DNA from: Dillenia suffruticosa | Lineage: Eukaryota; Streptophyta; Magnoliopsida; Dilleniales; Dilleniaceae | Length of the DNA stretch: 64,000 bases | Direction: 5' to 3' | Assembly: GCA_033439265.1 (NCBI GenBank) | Contig: JAVTVX010000035.1 | Location: 14,038,001-14,102,000, forward strand | Notes under the pieces: model-generated | What the model was told of the DNA's origin: nothing | The model's input: the letters and a program-made list of their open reading frames with translations, nothing else | Database searches by the model: none | Position numbers and translations under genes: made by a program | Shown: positions 1 to 9,354 of the stretch, in pieces | Numbering within the stretch: the stretch's first letter is position 1 | Layout of the letters: each line of letters starts with the position of its first letter

Positions 1-402
1 TTGGATAGAAATGCTATAAAGGTCTAATTTGAATCTTGAGTCAAGTTTATACTGTTAAGTTAATAGTGAAAATCTAGAAGGAGCCTAAAACTAGAGTATA
101 CCATTTTGGGTGGAATCATTATAAAATTATCTGTGTGTTCTGTTTTTCATTTCTCCTTGATTTCTTCATCTTACTTTTATTTTCAACAATCTCAAAATTC
201 CTTAAACCATTGAAAATTTTCAATTCAATATATTCATCCCCCTCTAGGTTGTGTATTACACCCCTTTCCTACACACCACAATCCACTTACTGCACTACCC
301 CAGTTTACCTTCACGGTAGATTTTAATACTCTGTTTTTAACTCCATTTTCATTTGAACCCCATAACTCGACTCTCGCTTAGAAAACGGGATGGGTTATGA
401 CA
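1..402 (+). repeat. 5' LTR (partial) of the first non-autonomous element
   Basis: Positions 240-402 align with 2210-2359, sharing 'CACAATCCACT', 'CTGTTTTTAACTCCATTTT' and the terminal TGACA. The second LTR is 497 bp, so roughly 95 bp of this copy lie before the window. It lacks the long CT microsatellite found in the other copy. Confidence 0.65.
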
Positions 403-404
403 AA

Positions 405-418
405 TTTGTATCAGCATT
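405..418 (+). other. Degenerate primer-binding site
   Basis: The LTR end at 402 is followed by AATTTGTATCAGCATTC. This resembles the TGGTATCAGAGC site complementary to plant initiator Met-tRNA, with several mismatches. Confidence 0.5.
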
Positions 419-439
419 CACGATTCTTGGCATAGACAA

Positions 440-645
440 TAGCGAAAAATAATTGGTTAGAGGAATATAACAAAGAACAAGAGATTCACATGCAAAAATA
501 GAAGAAAAATCAGAGAAATATGATAAAAGGATGGACGCTCTCATGGCACACATTTATGAAAAATTAAATACTATATTGAAAATGTTTGGTGTCGTTGAGA
601 ATATCAAAATTTTGATGAAAAATGAGCAAGAAAATAAAAAAAAAT
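440..645 (+). pseudogene. Broken copy of the small coiled-coil ORF
   Basis: After one frameshift and a stop near 500, the reading frame from about 505 resembles the 63-residue ORF at 10932-11123. Shared blocks include DKRMD, a central L-K-M-F-G stretch (positions 570-590) and a Glu/Lys-rich tail. The match covers about 45 residues despite heavy nucleotide divergence. No known domain is recognised. I infer a remnant of a gag-like or accessory protein of this element family. Confidence 0.5.
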
Positions 646-881
646 CAAATAATAACAAGACAAATCAAATGACATAAGAAATAATGTCAAAATTCATGAA
701 AGAACAAGTGACGAAACAAGAAGTTGGGGTAAGGAATTTTGTACGAAAGTGGATAGAATAGAGACATAATTGGAAGAAGAAATAAAGGCAGAACAAGAAT
801 TCTTCATGGTTAGTAATAATACTCTCGTTAAGACACCGTATATTGATATAAGTTTGCAATTTCCACCACTTCCAACTCTGG

Positions 882-1532
882 TCAATAGTAGAAGAAATAT
901 AAAAGAAAACGTATCCAAAAACAACTATCTTGGTTTTCTTTTACTTTTTCAAGTTCCGATGCTTGGAGTATAAGATGAAAACAAGAAGACAAGCCATTTG
1001 ACATATTCAAGAAACAGAAGCATGATGGGATTGAAGCAGCTTCATGTATGTATTTGATATTGTTTTGGAAGAAGAAGTGGAAGATAAGGAGAGATGCAAG
1101 ACAAAAAAGGAGAAAAAGAAATACAAGAAGAAGAAAAAGAAGATGAAGACAACTCTCACTCTCCAATTTAGAACTAGTATCATCAGACTCATCTTCGTCA
1201 CTGTCCACTCCACTATACTTGTTAACATAGCCATCACCATTAACAGCACATATCTTATTACTTTCTGCAGAATTGTTGACACCAATTATAGAACCCACCT
1301 TACAATTTGCAAGGCCAACCCTTACCACTCCAGAATATCCCATTTCTTTACTTTTCAGAACATCTTTACCGGAACATGACTCACCAATTGCTATCCTTTC
1401 AACTTTGACATCACCAATCTTTTCAGCATCAAAAGAACCAAATTCACTACTTCTCACACCATCTCTAGAAGAATCCACTTCACCAATTTCATTCTTTTCA
1501 ACTTTCACAGAACCCATTTGTTCGCTTATCAT
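882..1532 (-). CDS. Antisense ORF inside the element, unknown
   Basis: A 216-residue open frame runs against the element's own direction. The first 115 residues are rich in Gly, Ser, Glu, Lys and Val, with loose repeats such as 'VKVEKNEIGEV' and 'VKVERIAIGES'. The second part becomes Leu/Phe-rich because the opposite strand is Lys/Glu-rich. I do not recognise a family. The repeats may mean that the frame was once selected, but chance openness in a low-complexity region is an equally good explanation. Confidence 0.25.
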   Translation of the reverse strand: MISEQMGSVKVEKNEIGEVDSSRDGVRSSEFGSFDAEKIGDVKVERIAIGESCSGKDVLKSKEMGYSGVVRVGLANCKVGSIIGVNNSAESNKICAVNGDGYVNKYSGVDSDEDESDDTSSKLESESCLHLLFLLLVFLFLLFCLASLLIFHFFFQNNIKYIHEAASIPSCFCFLNMSNGLSSCFHLILQASELEKVKENQDSCFWIRFLLYFFYY

Positions 1533-1862
1533 ACCATCTTCATTAAAAACAACCTCACAATTTCAAAGACTACTAATCTTTCCAACTTCAACAATGTCCG
1601 TTTCCCCATTAACAAAACCAATTTCACTGCTTTGAACACCATTCTAATCAAAGCAAAAAGAACTGCTCCACAAGGATGGAAGAACAATTCTGCATTCTTT
1701 TATACTCAAAGCAAAAACTAACATTGCAGTCGACTCTTTAATCCCTACTATTACAAAATTCGTCCACATCAGTCAACTCAACCATCACTGTAGTCAACTT
1801 ATTAAGCTCATTTTTCTATTTTTCACCCTTGAGGACAAGGGATGCTTTAAAGTGGCGGAATA

Positions 1863-2076
1863 TGTAACAGGTATGCAGCTGAAGCAAACTTCAAAAATTT
1901 AAATGAAATGGCTACTTCAGCAACAATTCTAACAACTATAACTACCTTAATCAATTGCAGTTAGATCAAAATGTAATAACAATAATGGAGGGATTGATTA
2001 GACAATTGCTTATTGTAATCGGAATGGTCATACATGAATAAGATCGGTTTTTCTTCTCTTTGACTTCTCTATCTCC

Positions 2077-2107
<31 letters not shown>

Positions 2108-2111
2108 TCTC

Positions 2112-2167
<56 letters not shown>

Positions 2168-2359
2168 TCTGTCTCAATCTTCTTCTCTCTCTCTTTCCAC
2201 GTTAACTCCTTGATTTCCATCACTCCCGCACATCACAATCCACTCACTGCACTATCCCAGTTCACCTTCCCTATAGTTTTTAATGCTTTGTTTTTAACTC
2301 CATTTTAAGTTGAACCTCATAACCCGACTCTCGCTTAGAAAAGAGGCTGGCTTGTGACA
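1863..2359 (+). repeat. 3' LTR with CT microsatellite
   Basis: The 497-bp LTR begins TGTAACAGG and ends TTGTGACA. It is preceded by the purine-rich 'AAAGTGGCGGAA' (1846-1860, likely polypurine tract). It contains a long interrupted (CT)n run at about 2074-2160 that is absent from the first LTR, so the microsatellite grew after insertion. Confidence 0.65.
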
Positions 2360-4063
2360 TATACTTGGACATACATTTAGTATGTTATGAGTTAGACATG
2401 ATATGATATGAAAGGACTCAAGTGCACCACTAGGTCTATTTGACGATGTCGTCCCCTATTACCGGGGACAAAGTGAGGTCAGGATTTTTGCTTTGAAGGA
2501 ATAACTTTATAATAAAAAAATAATAAACAAAATAATAATATATTATTGAAATAAATTTTAAACAAAACAAAAGAAGTTAAATTAATTAAAAAAGGATGGC
2601 AAAAAATTAGTGAAAAGATTATATCACATTATAAGAAAACAAAACTAATTTAGTAAATTTGATAGTTCAAAATCAAACAAATTACTTATAATAGACAATT
2701 ATATGGTCTTTAATTAACAAAGCGAACATGCACAAGCACATGTAGTAAGAAAAGAACAAAATTATAATTATGTAATTGTGAAATTTATAAAATTGCATTA
2801 TATGATAATGCCAGAAACTTAATAACAACTAATGGACTGAAGGTGAATCTACAATCATTTAGAAATGGGAAAATAAAAATCTTGAAAATTACAAACATAG
2901 GTATATGTCTGGCCATGTATATATAGACTAGTTATTGCCCGCGCTAATGCATGAGATGACCATAATGTATGGATTGTATTTTTTCGCTGTACAAATACTT
3001 ATTAGATTTATAATTAACTTAATATTTGAATTAAATTATTATCTAAATCAGTGAAAAATGTGATGTATATTATCGATAGGAAAAAAAAAAGAATCTAACT
3101 ATTGGAATTCTAAAAATGATCGACCAATGAGGTAAAAGAAAAGGCAAATAAGTAGAATAAAAAAGTAACAAGAAAAAAATATATATGAGGCTAACATGTG
3201 GGGAAAGAAGAGAAAAAAAATTGAGTAAAAAAAAAAAACAGAGACGAACTACTTGACTAAATATGAAAAGTAGCCATGCAGAGTTGGTCACTTTCTTCGT
3301 ATGGATACCTTGGGATGGTTGTCAGGAAATAGGACCACGCAACATTTTACACTGGGAGGCTCAGTAGCAAGAATATTCACATTTCCATCATAAAAATTTT
3401 GCGTAGATAGATTTGATATCACACGAATAAGTAGTACTGGGGATGAAACATTCTGAATCACAACTCACGTCCATAGTAATCTTTGTGATCTGAATATTAG
3501 GCTATAAAGGTCATGATAATTGTTATTATAGTTAAGTGACAAACGAAAAGATAATAAATTTATAAATTAGTATAAAATAGACATTCTAGTAATAAATACT
3601 TTGAATTAAATATAAACTCTTAAGAGATCACATCTATATTGAGTTAAAATAGAATATTCCGAACAAAAATAAAAAGAATAATACACATTATACCTACACT
3701 GTATAATATCACAACATCATTTATTATATACACATGAATTGTATATACCATACATTATGTACACATGAAGTGTATGTCATATATTTACACTTTTATAATT
3801 TATTATAACAAATATGATTGAAATACCGATACAGTACAAAAAGATTTAACAACCAAATAAAATGAAAGTTACGGCATATGGTCAAGGTGCCAAAAAAATG
3901 TGAACGAACAACAATAGTTACAAGAAACAACTGTAGAGGTGCAACAATAATCGTCAACAAGTGGGGGCTAAAAAGGAAGAGCGAAAAATCTAGGGGAAAA
4001 AAAAGCCAAGAACTTGGGTGACAAAAAAAAAAAAGAGAGAAAATACTTGAATTATAAAAAAAG

Positions 4064-4096
<33 letters not shown>
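4064..4096 (+). repeat. Poly(A) tract of 33 bases
   Basis: An uninterrupted run of A. It could be the tail of an old retroposed sequence, but the flanks show no matching gene or LINE/SINE body. Confidence 0.7.
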
Positions 4097-4101
<5 letters not shown>

Positions 4102-4158
4102 ATCGTGGTTGAAAAAAAAGTGGACGATCACTTTGGGATGTCAGAAATTGTGGTGAAT

Positions 4159-4435
4159 AATAAAGCAGTTACATATTTTACTATTATAGAGATATTTATT
4201 TTGAAATGAGTAAAAAAATTTTAAAAAAAGTTTAAAAAACATGATCTGAATAAAAAAATAAAATATTATGATTTAAAAATAAATAAACGAGCATAGAAAG
4301 CATCAAAGTTTTGCGAATAGTAATGTCCATCCGCGCTTTATATATAGCTGAATGAAAGAAGCCTTCAGAAGCTGAGTTTACCCAGTCACTTGCCCGTCCC
4401 AATGCTCCAATTGCCGGTCCCAATAAAGCAGTTAC
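4159..4435. repeat. 14-bp direct repeats bracketing 249 bp
   Basis: AATAAAGCAGTTAC occurs at 4159-4172 and again at 4422-4435. Direct repeats of this length are typical TSDs of non-LTR retroposons. The enclosed DNA has no clear poly(A) end and no Pol III boxes, so the element type is undecided. Confidence 0.4.
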
Positions 4436-5016
4436 CTTTCTTAAGCTCTGAAGTGGACAAAATCGAGCGCAATCCTTCCCGTTGTTTTGGGACGATTAGG
4501 GATTTGAAGAAGTGTTTTATTTTCTTTTGATAATTTTGGAAAATTCAATCATCATTTTTCCAAATTTATTATTTTCTTTTTTGCATTTTATTTTTACCAA
4601 AAAAATGAACCATTTGTGATTTTCATTTTTATATTTTTTAAATAAATAAAATAAATATGTTTTTTTAATTGAGAATATACCAAGAAAACCAAATAAATTA
4701 AATTATATATCACCTCAGTATATTTTAAAAAAAAAATTTCGTGGTTAGAAAAATATTTTATTCAATTTAAAATTTATTGATTCAAAATATTAATTTATTT
4801 AGGGTATATGATATTAAATTTTAATGAATTGTATTAAAATTCATGTCTTTTACGATTTTCTTTACTCTCTCAAAGAAAAGTTTTCTTAATTTTTCACCTA
4901 GATCTCTTTTATTTATAACGCAAGAAAAAGTCAAAAAATCAAATTTTAAATGAAAAAGTCAAAAAATCAAATTTTAAATAAATATAATATTTTTTAAAAT
5001 GATGAATACAAATAAA

Positions 5017-5312
5017 AGATAATTACAAGTCTAGTTTTTAAATTTTATCTGTTTTTTACAAATTAATCCATATAATTAAAAGCGTTATCTTGTGATATTT
5101 AAATTTTCAAATTTATATTGTATTAGTCTTTCTATTATTAACGGTGATAGGATGACCATTAAGTATTGATATAACATTCTACATGTGTATGGATGCTTAC
5201 ATTATCGTGTCAACATCAAAGGAATCTCGTGTGTATCACATTAGCAAGACATTATGATTTTAAATAAAAATTAATCTCTTCTCTCTCTCCTTCCTCTCCT
5301 TCCTCTCTCTTA

Positions 5313-5342
<30 letters not shown>
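5017..5342 (+). repeat. Copy A left TIR
   Basis: It starts AGATAATTACAAGT, the inverse of ACTTGTAATTATCT at 9683-9696. It contains the shared phrases 'TTTCAAATTTATATTGTATT' and 'GATTTTAAATAAAAATTAA' and runs into a CT microsatellite. It is less well preserved than the other three TIR copies. Confidence 0.65.
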
Positions 5343-5347
<5 letters not shown>

Positions 5348-5869
5348 TCATGACAGCAGGCCCGCACCATTATGGCAAGGAAACGCACTCATTGACACAG
5401 CACCCAACACCTTTGTTCTCTCTCCATCTCCCCCTGTCTCTCCACTTGTGCTATGTTTCTATGTTCCTTTTCTCTGTCTACTAAATTTATCTACCAACTT
5501 AATTTCTCATTTCAATTCAAATCTCACTTGTATCATTCCTTTCATTTTCAATTTCTAATTTTGGCACATCAAATAAATGCAGACACCCTTTCGTCTCAAC
5601 TCCTACTTCTTAGTCCTTAGCTAGCTCTCTCTCTCTCTCTAAGAGGTGCTTAATCTGAAGTGGGTTTGGTGGGTTCTGCTTAGATGGGGTGGTTGTGGTT
5701 GGGTTTGATAGTGATGATGACGAAATGGAAGTGGGTTAATGGAATAGGAGCCAACTAGGGTACACATGCGACTCACCCTCTGCAGCCGAACTTGGTGGTG
5801 ACCATGCTGATCGCAAATAAGATTTAGAAGATGAAGCTTTTTAATGCCAATTATGCCACTCTTAGAAAT
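5343..5869 (+). other. Captured leader segment in copy A
   Basis: This block matches copy B (8776-9354, opposite strand) throughout, for example 'TCTACCAACTTAATTT' and 'GGTGGGTTCTGCTTAG'. It has CT-rich 5'-leader character and lies directly upstream of the cyclin coding fragment. It is probably the promoter and 5' UTR of the parental cyclin gene, captured with its first exon. No intact start codon leads into the cyclin frame. Confidence 0.45.
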
Positions 5870-6315
5870 TATGCAGATTCAGAAGCTTTTTCTTAAAAAT
5901 GAGAGAAAGCCAGAATTATTTACGCCTGCAGTGTTAGAAAATGATTTGTTTTGGGAGGAAAATGAGCTAGTTTGCTTAATCTCAAAAAAGAGGGAGACAA
6001 TAAGTAATGAAATTTGCTCGAATGGGTCTTTCATGGTGGCTAGAAGAGGCTGTTAAGTGGATTTTGAGGGGTCAATGCGCACTACGCTTTCTCTACTCTC
6101 ATTACCGTTCTTGCTATTAATTACTTTGATAGATTTTTGTCTAATCTTCAGAAGGACAAGCCTTGGATGATTCAACTTATTGCTGTTGCTTGTCTTTCTT
6201 TGGCTGAAAAGGTTGAGGAGACCCATGTTCCTCTTCTTTTAGACCTCCAAGTTGGCAATTGTAAGTACTTGTTTTTTTACCCGTTTTTTAAATGGAAGAT
6301 CCATCCTGTGACCCC
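5870..6315 (+). pseudogene. D3-type cyclin fragment (captured, copy A)
   Basis: The translation in shifting frames reads NDLFWEENEL, then INYFDRFLSNLQ, then [29 protein letters not shown] and WKIHPVTP. This is the N-terminal region plus first half of the cyclin box of plant CYCD3, which activates CDKA to phosphorylate RBR in G1. The fragment is broken by about 2 missing bases near 6047, one extra base near 6073, and replacement of about 51 bp by a T-rich filler at 6270-6289. The C-terminal half, PEST region and LxCxE motif are absent. It cannot make a cyclin, but an RNA from it could pair with parental CYCD3 mRNA. Confidence 0.75.
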
Positions 6316-6860
6316 ACTTTCATCACCACCTGCGATTTCTCTGCATCCTTTCATCCACAATCAGCATCGACTGATTTTGTCTAATTGGATTCCATCACCG
6401 CCTTCGATTTCTTTGTCTGTTAATCGTCGTCTGATTTTTCCTTCGTCTGAATTTCTTCTCTACATTCTTCGATTTCTCTGTTTGTACACAAAGAGAGAGA
6501 GAGAGAACTACTTGAGAAACTTCAAAAACAAGAGGAATCGCAATTATCAATATAAATAAGTGAATGAGCAACGAACAACAGTCGCAAGAGCAGAGGAAAT
6601 GGGTTGCGAAAATTGCAGTGTTTATCGAAGACTAAGACAATAAGTGATGAGGCTTGCCCCCTTACGGAAATGTCGAAGTAAAGGAACAGAGCGAGAGAGA
6701 GAGGAGATATTGCCCATTCGCCATTTCAGCAAACGGGCAACGATTCGCAGTCATAGAAGTATAGGAACAAGAAGAAACCCAATTCCACAACCCTCATCGT
6801 CATTTTCGTCACTCAGTGAGATAGAAGGAGGAGATAAGAGAAAGAAATGGGAGGAAGGAG
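6316..6860 (+). other. Second captured segment of unknown origin (copy A)
   Basis: After the cyclin match stops at VTP, the sequence moves into CT-rich, 5'-leader-like DNA. The same block is present inverted in copy B (7511-8042). It includes 'TTGCCCCCTTACGGAAAT' at 6655-6672. I cannot identify a parent gene. The open frames here (for example 6644-6895) are Arg/Glu-rich and not convincing. Confidence 0.4.
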
Positions 6861-7192
6861 AAAGAAAAGAGTTTAATTTTTATTTAAAACCATAATCTCC
6901 TGCTGATGTGGTATTACCACGTTAGCAATTTAACATGTGGCACACCACGTCAACGTATTGCTGACGTGGCACACATAAGATGCTTTTAATGCTGACATGG
7001 CAATAACATGTCAGTATCCGTACACCATGTAAACTGTCATGTCAGCACTTAACGACCATCCTGTCGTCATGAATAACGGAAGAATTAATACGATACGAAT
7101 TTGAAAGTTTAAGAACTATAAGATAGCACTTTTAATTATAGGAACTAATTTATGAAAAATAAGTAAAATTTAAGGACTATATTTGTATTATA
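6861..7192 (-). repeat. Copy A right TIR
   Basis: Inverse of the left TIR: AGTTTAATTTTTATTTAAAA opens it, and 'TACGATACGAATTTGAAAG' near 7093 matches the other copies. Its outer end 'TTTAAGGACTATATTTGTA' meets the inner end of copy B. Confidence 0.7.
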
Positions 7193-7199
7193 TGTTTTT

Positions 7200-7510
7200 T
7201 TACCCGTTTTTCACAAATTAGTCCCTAAAAGTGTTACCTAGTGATTCTTAAACTTTCAAATTCGTATCGTATTAGTTCTTCCGTTACTGACGGTGATTAG
7301 ATGGTCATTAAGTGTTGATATGGCAATTTACGTGGCGTATAGATGCTGACATGTTAGTGCCATGTCAGCATCAAAAGCATCTCATGCGTGCCACGTCAGC
7401 AATATGTTGACGTGGCAGTGTCACATGTTAAATTGTTGACATGACAGTGCCACGTCAGCAAGGGATTATGGTTTTAAATAAAAATTAAACTCTTCTCTCT
7501 CCTTCCTCCC
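7200..7510 (+). repeat. Copy B left TIR
   Basis: It contains 'CACAAATTAGTCC', 'CAAATTCGTATCGTATTAG' and several TGCTGACGTGGCA-like units in alternating orientation that can fold back on themselves. The outermost 15-20 bp seen at 9683-9696 are missing or replaced here by 'TGTTTTTTTACCCGTTTTT' (7193-7211). Confidence 0.7.
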
Positions 7511-8042
7511 CTTTCTTTCTCTATCTCACTGAGTGACAAAGACAACGGTGAGGGTTACGGAAATGGGTTTCTTCATGTTCCTATACTTCTACGACTGCCG
7601 ATCGTTGCCCCCTTGCGGAAATAGCAAACAGGCAATATCTCCTCTCTCTCTCTCGCTCTGTTCCTCTACTTCGTTATTTCCGCAAGGGGGCAACCCTCAG
7701 CACTCATTATCTTCATCTTCAATTAACACTGTCATTTCCACAACCCATTTCCTCTACTTTTGCGACTGTCGATCTTTGCTCGATCATTTATTTATATCGA
7801 CTATCGCGATTCCTCTTGCTTCCAAAGTTTCTCAGGTAGTTCTCTCTGTCTGTCTCTCTCTCTTTGTGTATATACAGAGAAATCAAAGAACGCAAAGAGG
7901 AAATTCGGACAAAAGAAAAATTAGATGACGATTAACAGACAAAGAAATCAAAGGCGATAATGGAATCTAATCAGACAAAATCAATCGATGGTGATTGTGG
8001 ATGAAAGGATGCAAAGAAATCGAAGGCGGTGTTGAAAGTGGG
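7511..8042 (-). other. Second captured segment of unknown origin (copy B)
   Basis: Inverse counterpart of 6316-6860. It includes 'TTTCTCTGTATATACACAAA' on the minus strand. No coding region is recognised. Confidence 0.4.
7604..7694. repeat. 20-bp perfect inverted repeat
   Basis: GTTGCCCCCTTGCGGAAATA at 7604-7623 is the exact inverse of 7675-7694, with a 51-bp loop. Only one arm is obvious in copy A. Confidence 0.8.
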
Positions 8043-8775
8043 GGTCACAGGATGTATCTTCCATTTAAGAGTGGAGAGCACCAAAAGCTCCATTCTTTGA
8101 ATTGTTTTTGCTTCGAACAAGTACTTACAATCGCCCACTTGTAGGTCCAAAAGAAAAGGAACATGGGTCTCTTCAACCTTTGCAGCCAAAGAAAGACAAG
8201 CAGCAGCAATAAGTTGAATCATCTAAGGCTTGTCCTTCTGAAACTGAAGATTAGACAAAAATCTATCAAAGTAATTAATAGCAAGCACAGTAATGAGAGT
8301 AGAGATTGCATAGTGTGCATTGACCCTCAAAATCCACTCAACAGCCTCTTCTAGCCACCATGAAAGACCCATTTGAGCAAATTTCATTACTTTTTGTCTC
8401 CCTCTCTTTTGAGATTAAGCAAACTAGCTCATTTTCCTCCAAAAACAAATCATTTTTGAATAGGAAAAAGAGCGGACCCGCAGGGTCCCAAATGAATTGG
8501 CTTATTCGAAAAAAGCCTTGTTCTTTGGAAGATCTATCCGTGTCTGGTACTGTATGCTTCCACTCTGCAAGAAGTCCGAATCATTCTCTTAAAGCTCATC
8601 CTCTTTATCATAAATGATCCGTTCGCCCCGAAATGACCTGGCCCAATAGGGAAATCCCAATTCATTGGGCCTTTCGATACAATCAAATAGAAAGCCCCAA
8701 GGTAACATTGCAGTAGTAAATAATTCTGGCTTTCTCTCATTTTCAAGAAAAAGCTTTTGAATCTACATAATTCTG
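8043..8775 (-). pseudogene. D3-type cyclin fragment (captured, copy B)
   Basis: Read on the minus strand, the cyclin box is almost continuous: [72 protein letters not shown] and WKIHPVTP. The clear breaks are a Trp codon turned into TAG at 8223-8225 and the plastid insertion at 8456-8702, which splits the N-terminal part from the box. It retains about 50 bp ([11 protein letters not shown]...) that copy A has lost. No full-length cyclin is possible, because the second half of the cyclin box and the C-terminus were never captured. Confidence 0.75.
8456..8702 (-). other. ycf2: Plastid DNA insertion: fragment of chloroplast ycf2
   Basis: Translated on the minus strand, the segment reads [19 protein letters not shown], then [27 protein letters not shown] and, in a shifted frame, [11 protein letters not shown] recognise this as the C-terminal third of plastid Ycf2. 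It has in-frame stops and small indels, so it is a decayed nuclear plastid insertion (NUPT). The sequence is absent at the same point of cyclin copy A, and the cyclin frame resumes on both sides, so the insertion happened in copy B only. Identity is from memory of the protein, not from a search. Confidence 0.8.
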
Positions 8776-9014
8776 AGAGTGGCATAATCGGCATCAGAAA
8801 GCTTCACCTTCTGAATCTTATTTGCGATTAGCATGGTTACCACCGTGTCCCGCGGCAAAGGGTGAGTCACCAGTGTACCCCAGTTGGCTCCTATTCAACT
8901 AACCCACTTCCACTTCATCATCACCACCATCAAACCCAACCACAAGGATATGTACATGGACAACCACCCCATCTAAGCAGAACCCACCAAACCCACTTCA
9001 GATTAAGTACCTCT

Positions 9015-9051
<37 letters not shown>

Positions 9052-9354
9052 AGATAAGGACTAAGAAGTAGGAGTTGAGACGAAAGGGTGTCTGCATTTA
9101 TTCTTGATGTGCCTAACTTAGAAATTGAAAATGAAAGGAATGATACAGGTGAGATTTGAATTGAAAGAGCAAATTAAGTTGGTAGATAAATTTAGTGGAC
9201 AGAGAAAAAGAACACAGAAACAAAACACAAGTGGAGAGAGAGAGGGGGAGAGAGAGAGAGAACAAAGGTGTTGCGTGCCGTGTCCATGAGTGTGCTTCCT
9301 TGCCATAAAAGTACGGGCCTGTTGTCATGAGAAAGAGAGAGAGGAGATAAGAGA
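8776..9354 (-). other. Captured leader segment (copy B)
   Basis: Inverse counterpart of 5343-5869, with a GA microsatellite at 9014-9050 and the phrase 'ACAACAGGCCCGTAC' on the minus strand. Presumed promoter and 5' UTR of the parental cyclin gene. Confidence 0.45.

Larger units (their letters stand above)
1..2359 (+). mobile_element. Old non-autonomous LTR retrotransposon (LARD-like), 5' end outside window
   Basis: Two related LTR sequences (1-402 partial and 1863-2359) flank an internal region of about 1.46 kb. Both LTRs end with the block 'CGACTCTCGCTTAGAAAA' and a terminal TGACA. A degenerate primer-binding site follows the first LTR and a purine-rich tract precedes the second, so the element reads left to right. 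Just before the second LTR lies the phrase 'CTTGAGGACAAGGGATGC', which is typical of the end of plant Ty3/gypsy coding regions. No reverse transcriptase, integrase or protease is visible, so it depended on another element. The LTRs have diverged clearly, so it is old. The TSD cannot be tested because the left edge is cut off. Confidence 0.7.
2360..5016. other. AT-rich intergenic DNA, no gene seen
   Basis: About 2.7 kb of AT-rich sequence on both strands. The only open frames are short and low-complexity, such as Phe-rich frames opposite poly(A). I see no splice-bounded exon, tRNA or clear transposon terminus. A 14-bp direct repeat and a pure A-tract are listed separately. Confidence 0.6.
5017..7192 (+). 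mobile_element. Long-TIR DNA transposon copy A (Pack-MULE-like) with captured cyclin D fragment
   Basis: Terminal inverted repeats of about 320 bp (5017-5342 and 6861-7192) enclose about 1.5 kb that includes a D3-type cyclin fragment. No transposase is visible. Long TIRs around captured gene pieces are the hallmark of plant Pack-MULEs, but I could not confirm a 9-bp TSD. A foldback-type element is the alternative. Copy B (7193-9696) has the same content in the opposite orientation and directly abuts this copy. Confidence 0.6.

Noticed and set aside
2060-2308. Open frames through CT/GA repeats (Ser-Leu or Arg-Glu polymers)
   Set aside because: Pure microsatellite translation; no start context, no conservation in the other LTR.
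2925-2945. Helitron-like end (TATATAGACTAG...CCCGCGC)
   Set aside because: No matching CTRR end with a terminal hairpin was found. A loosely similar string near 12172 is also isolated.
5844-6559. A functional cyclin gene
   Set aside because: Frameshifts, a replaced segment and absence of the C-terminal half; it is a captured fragment inside TIRs.
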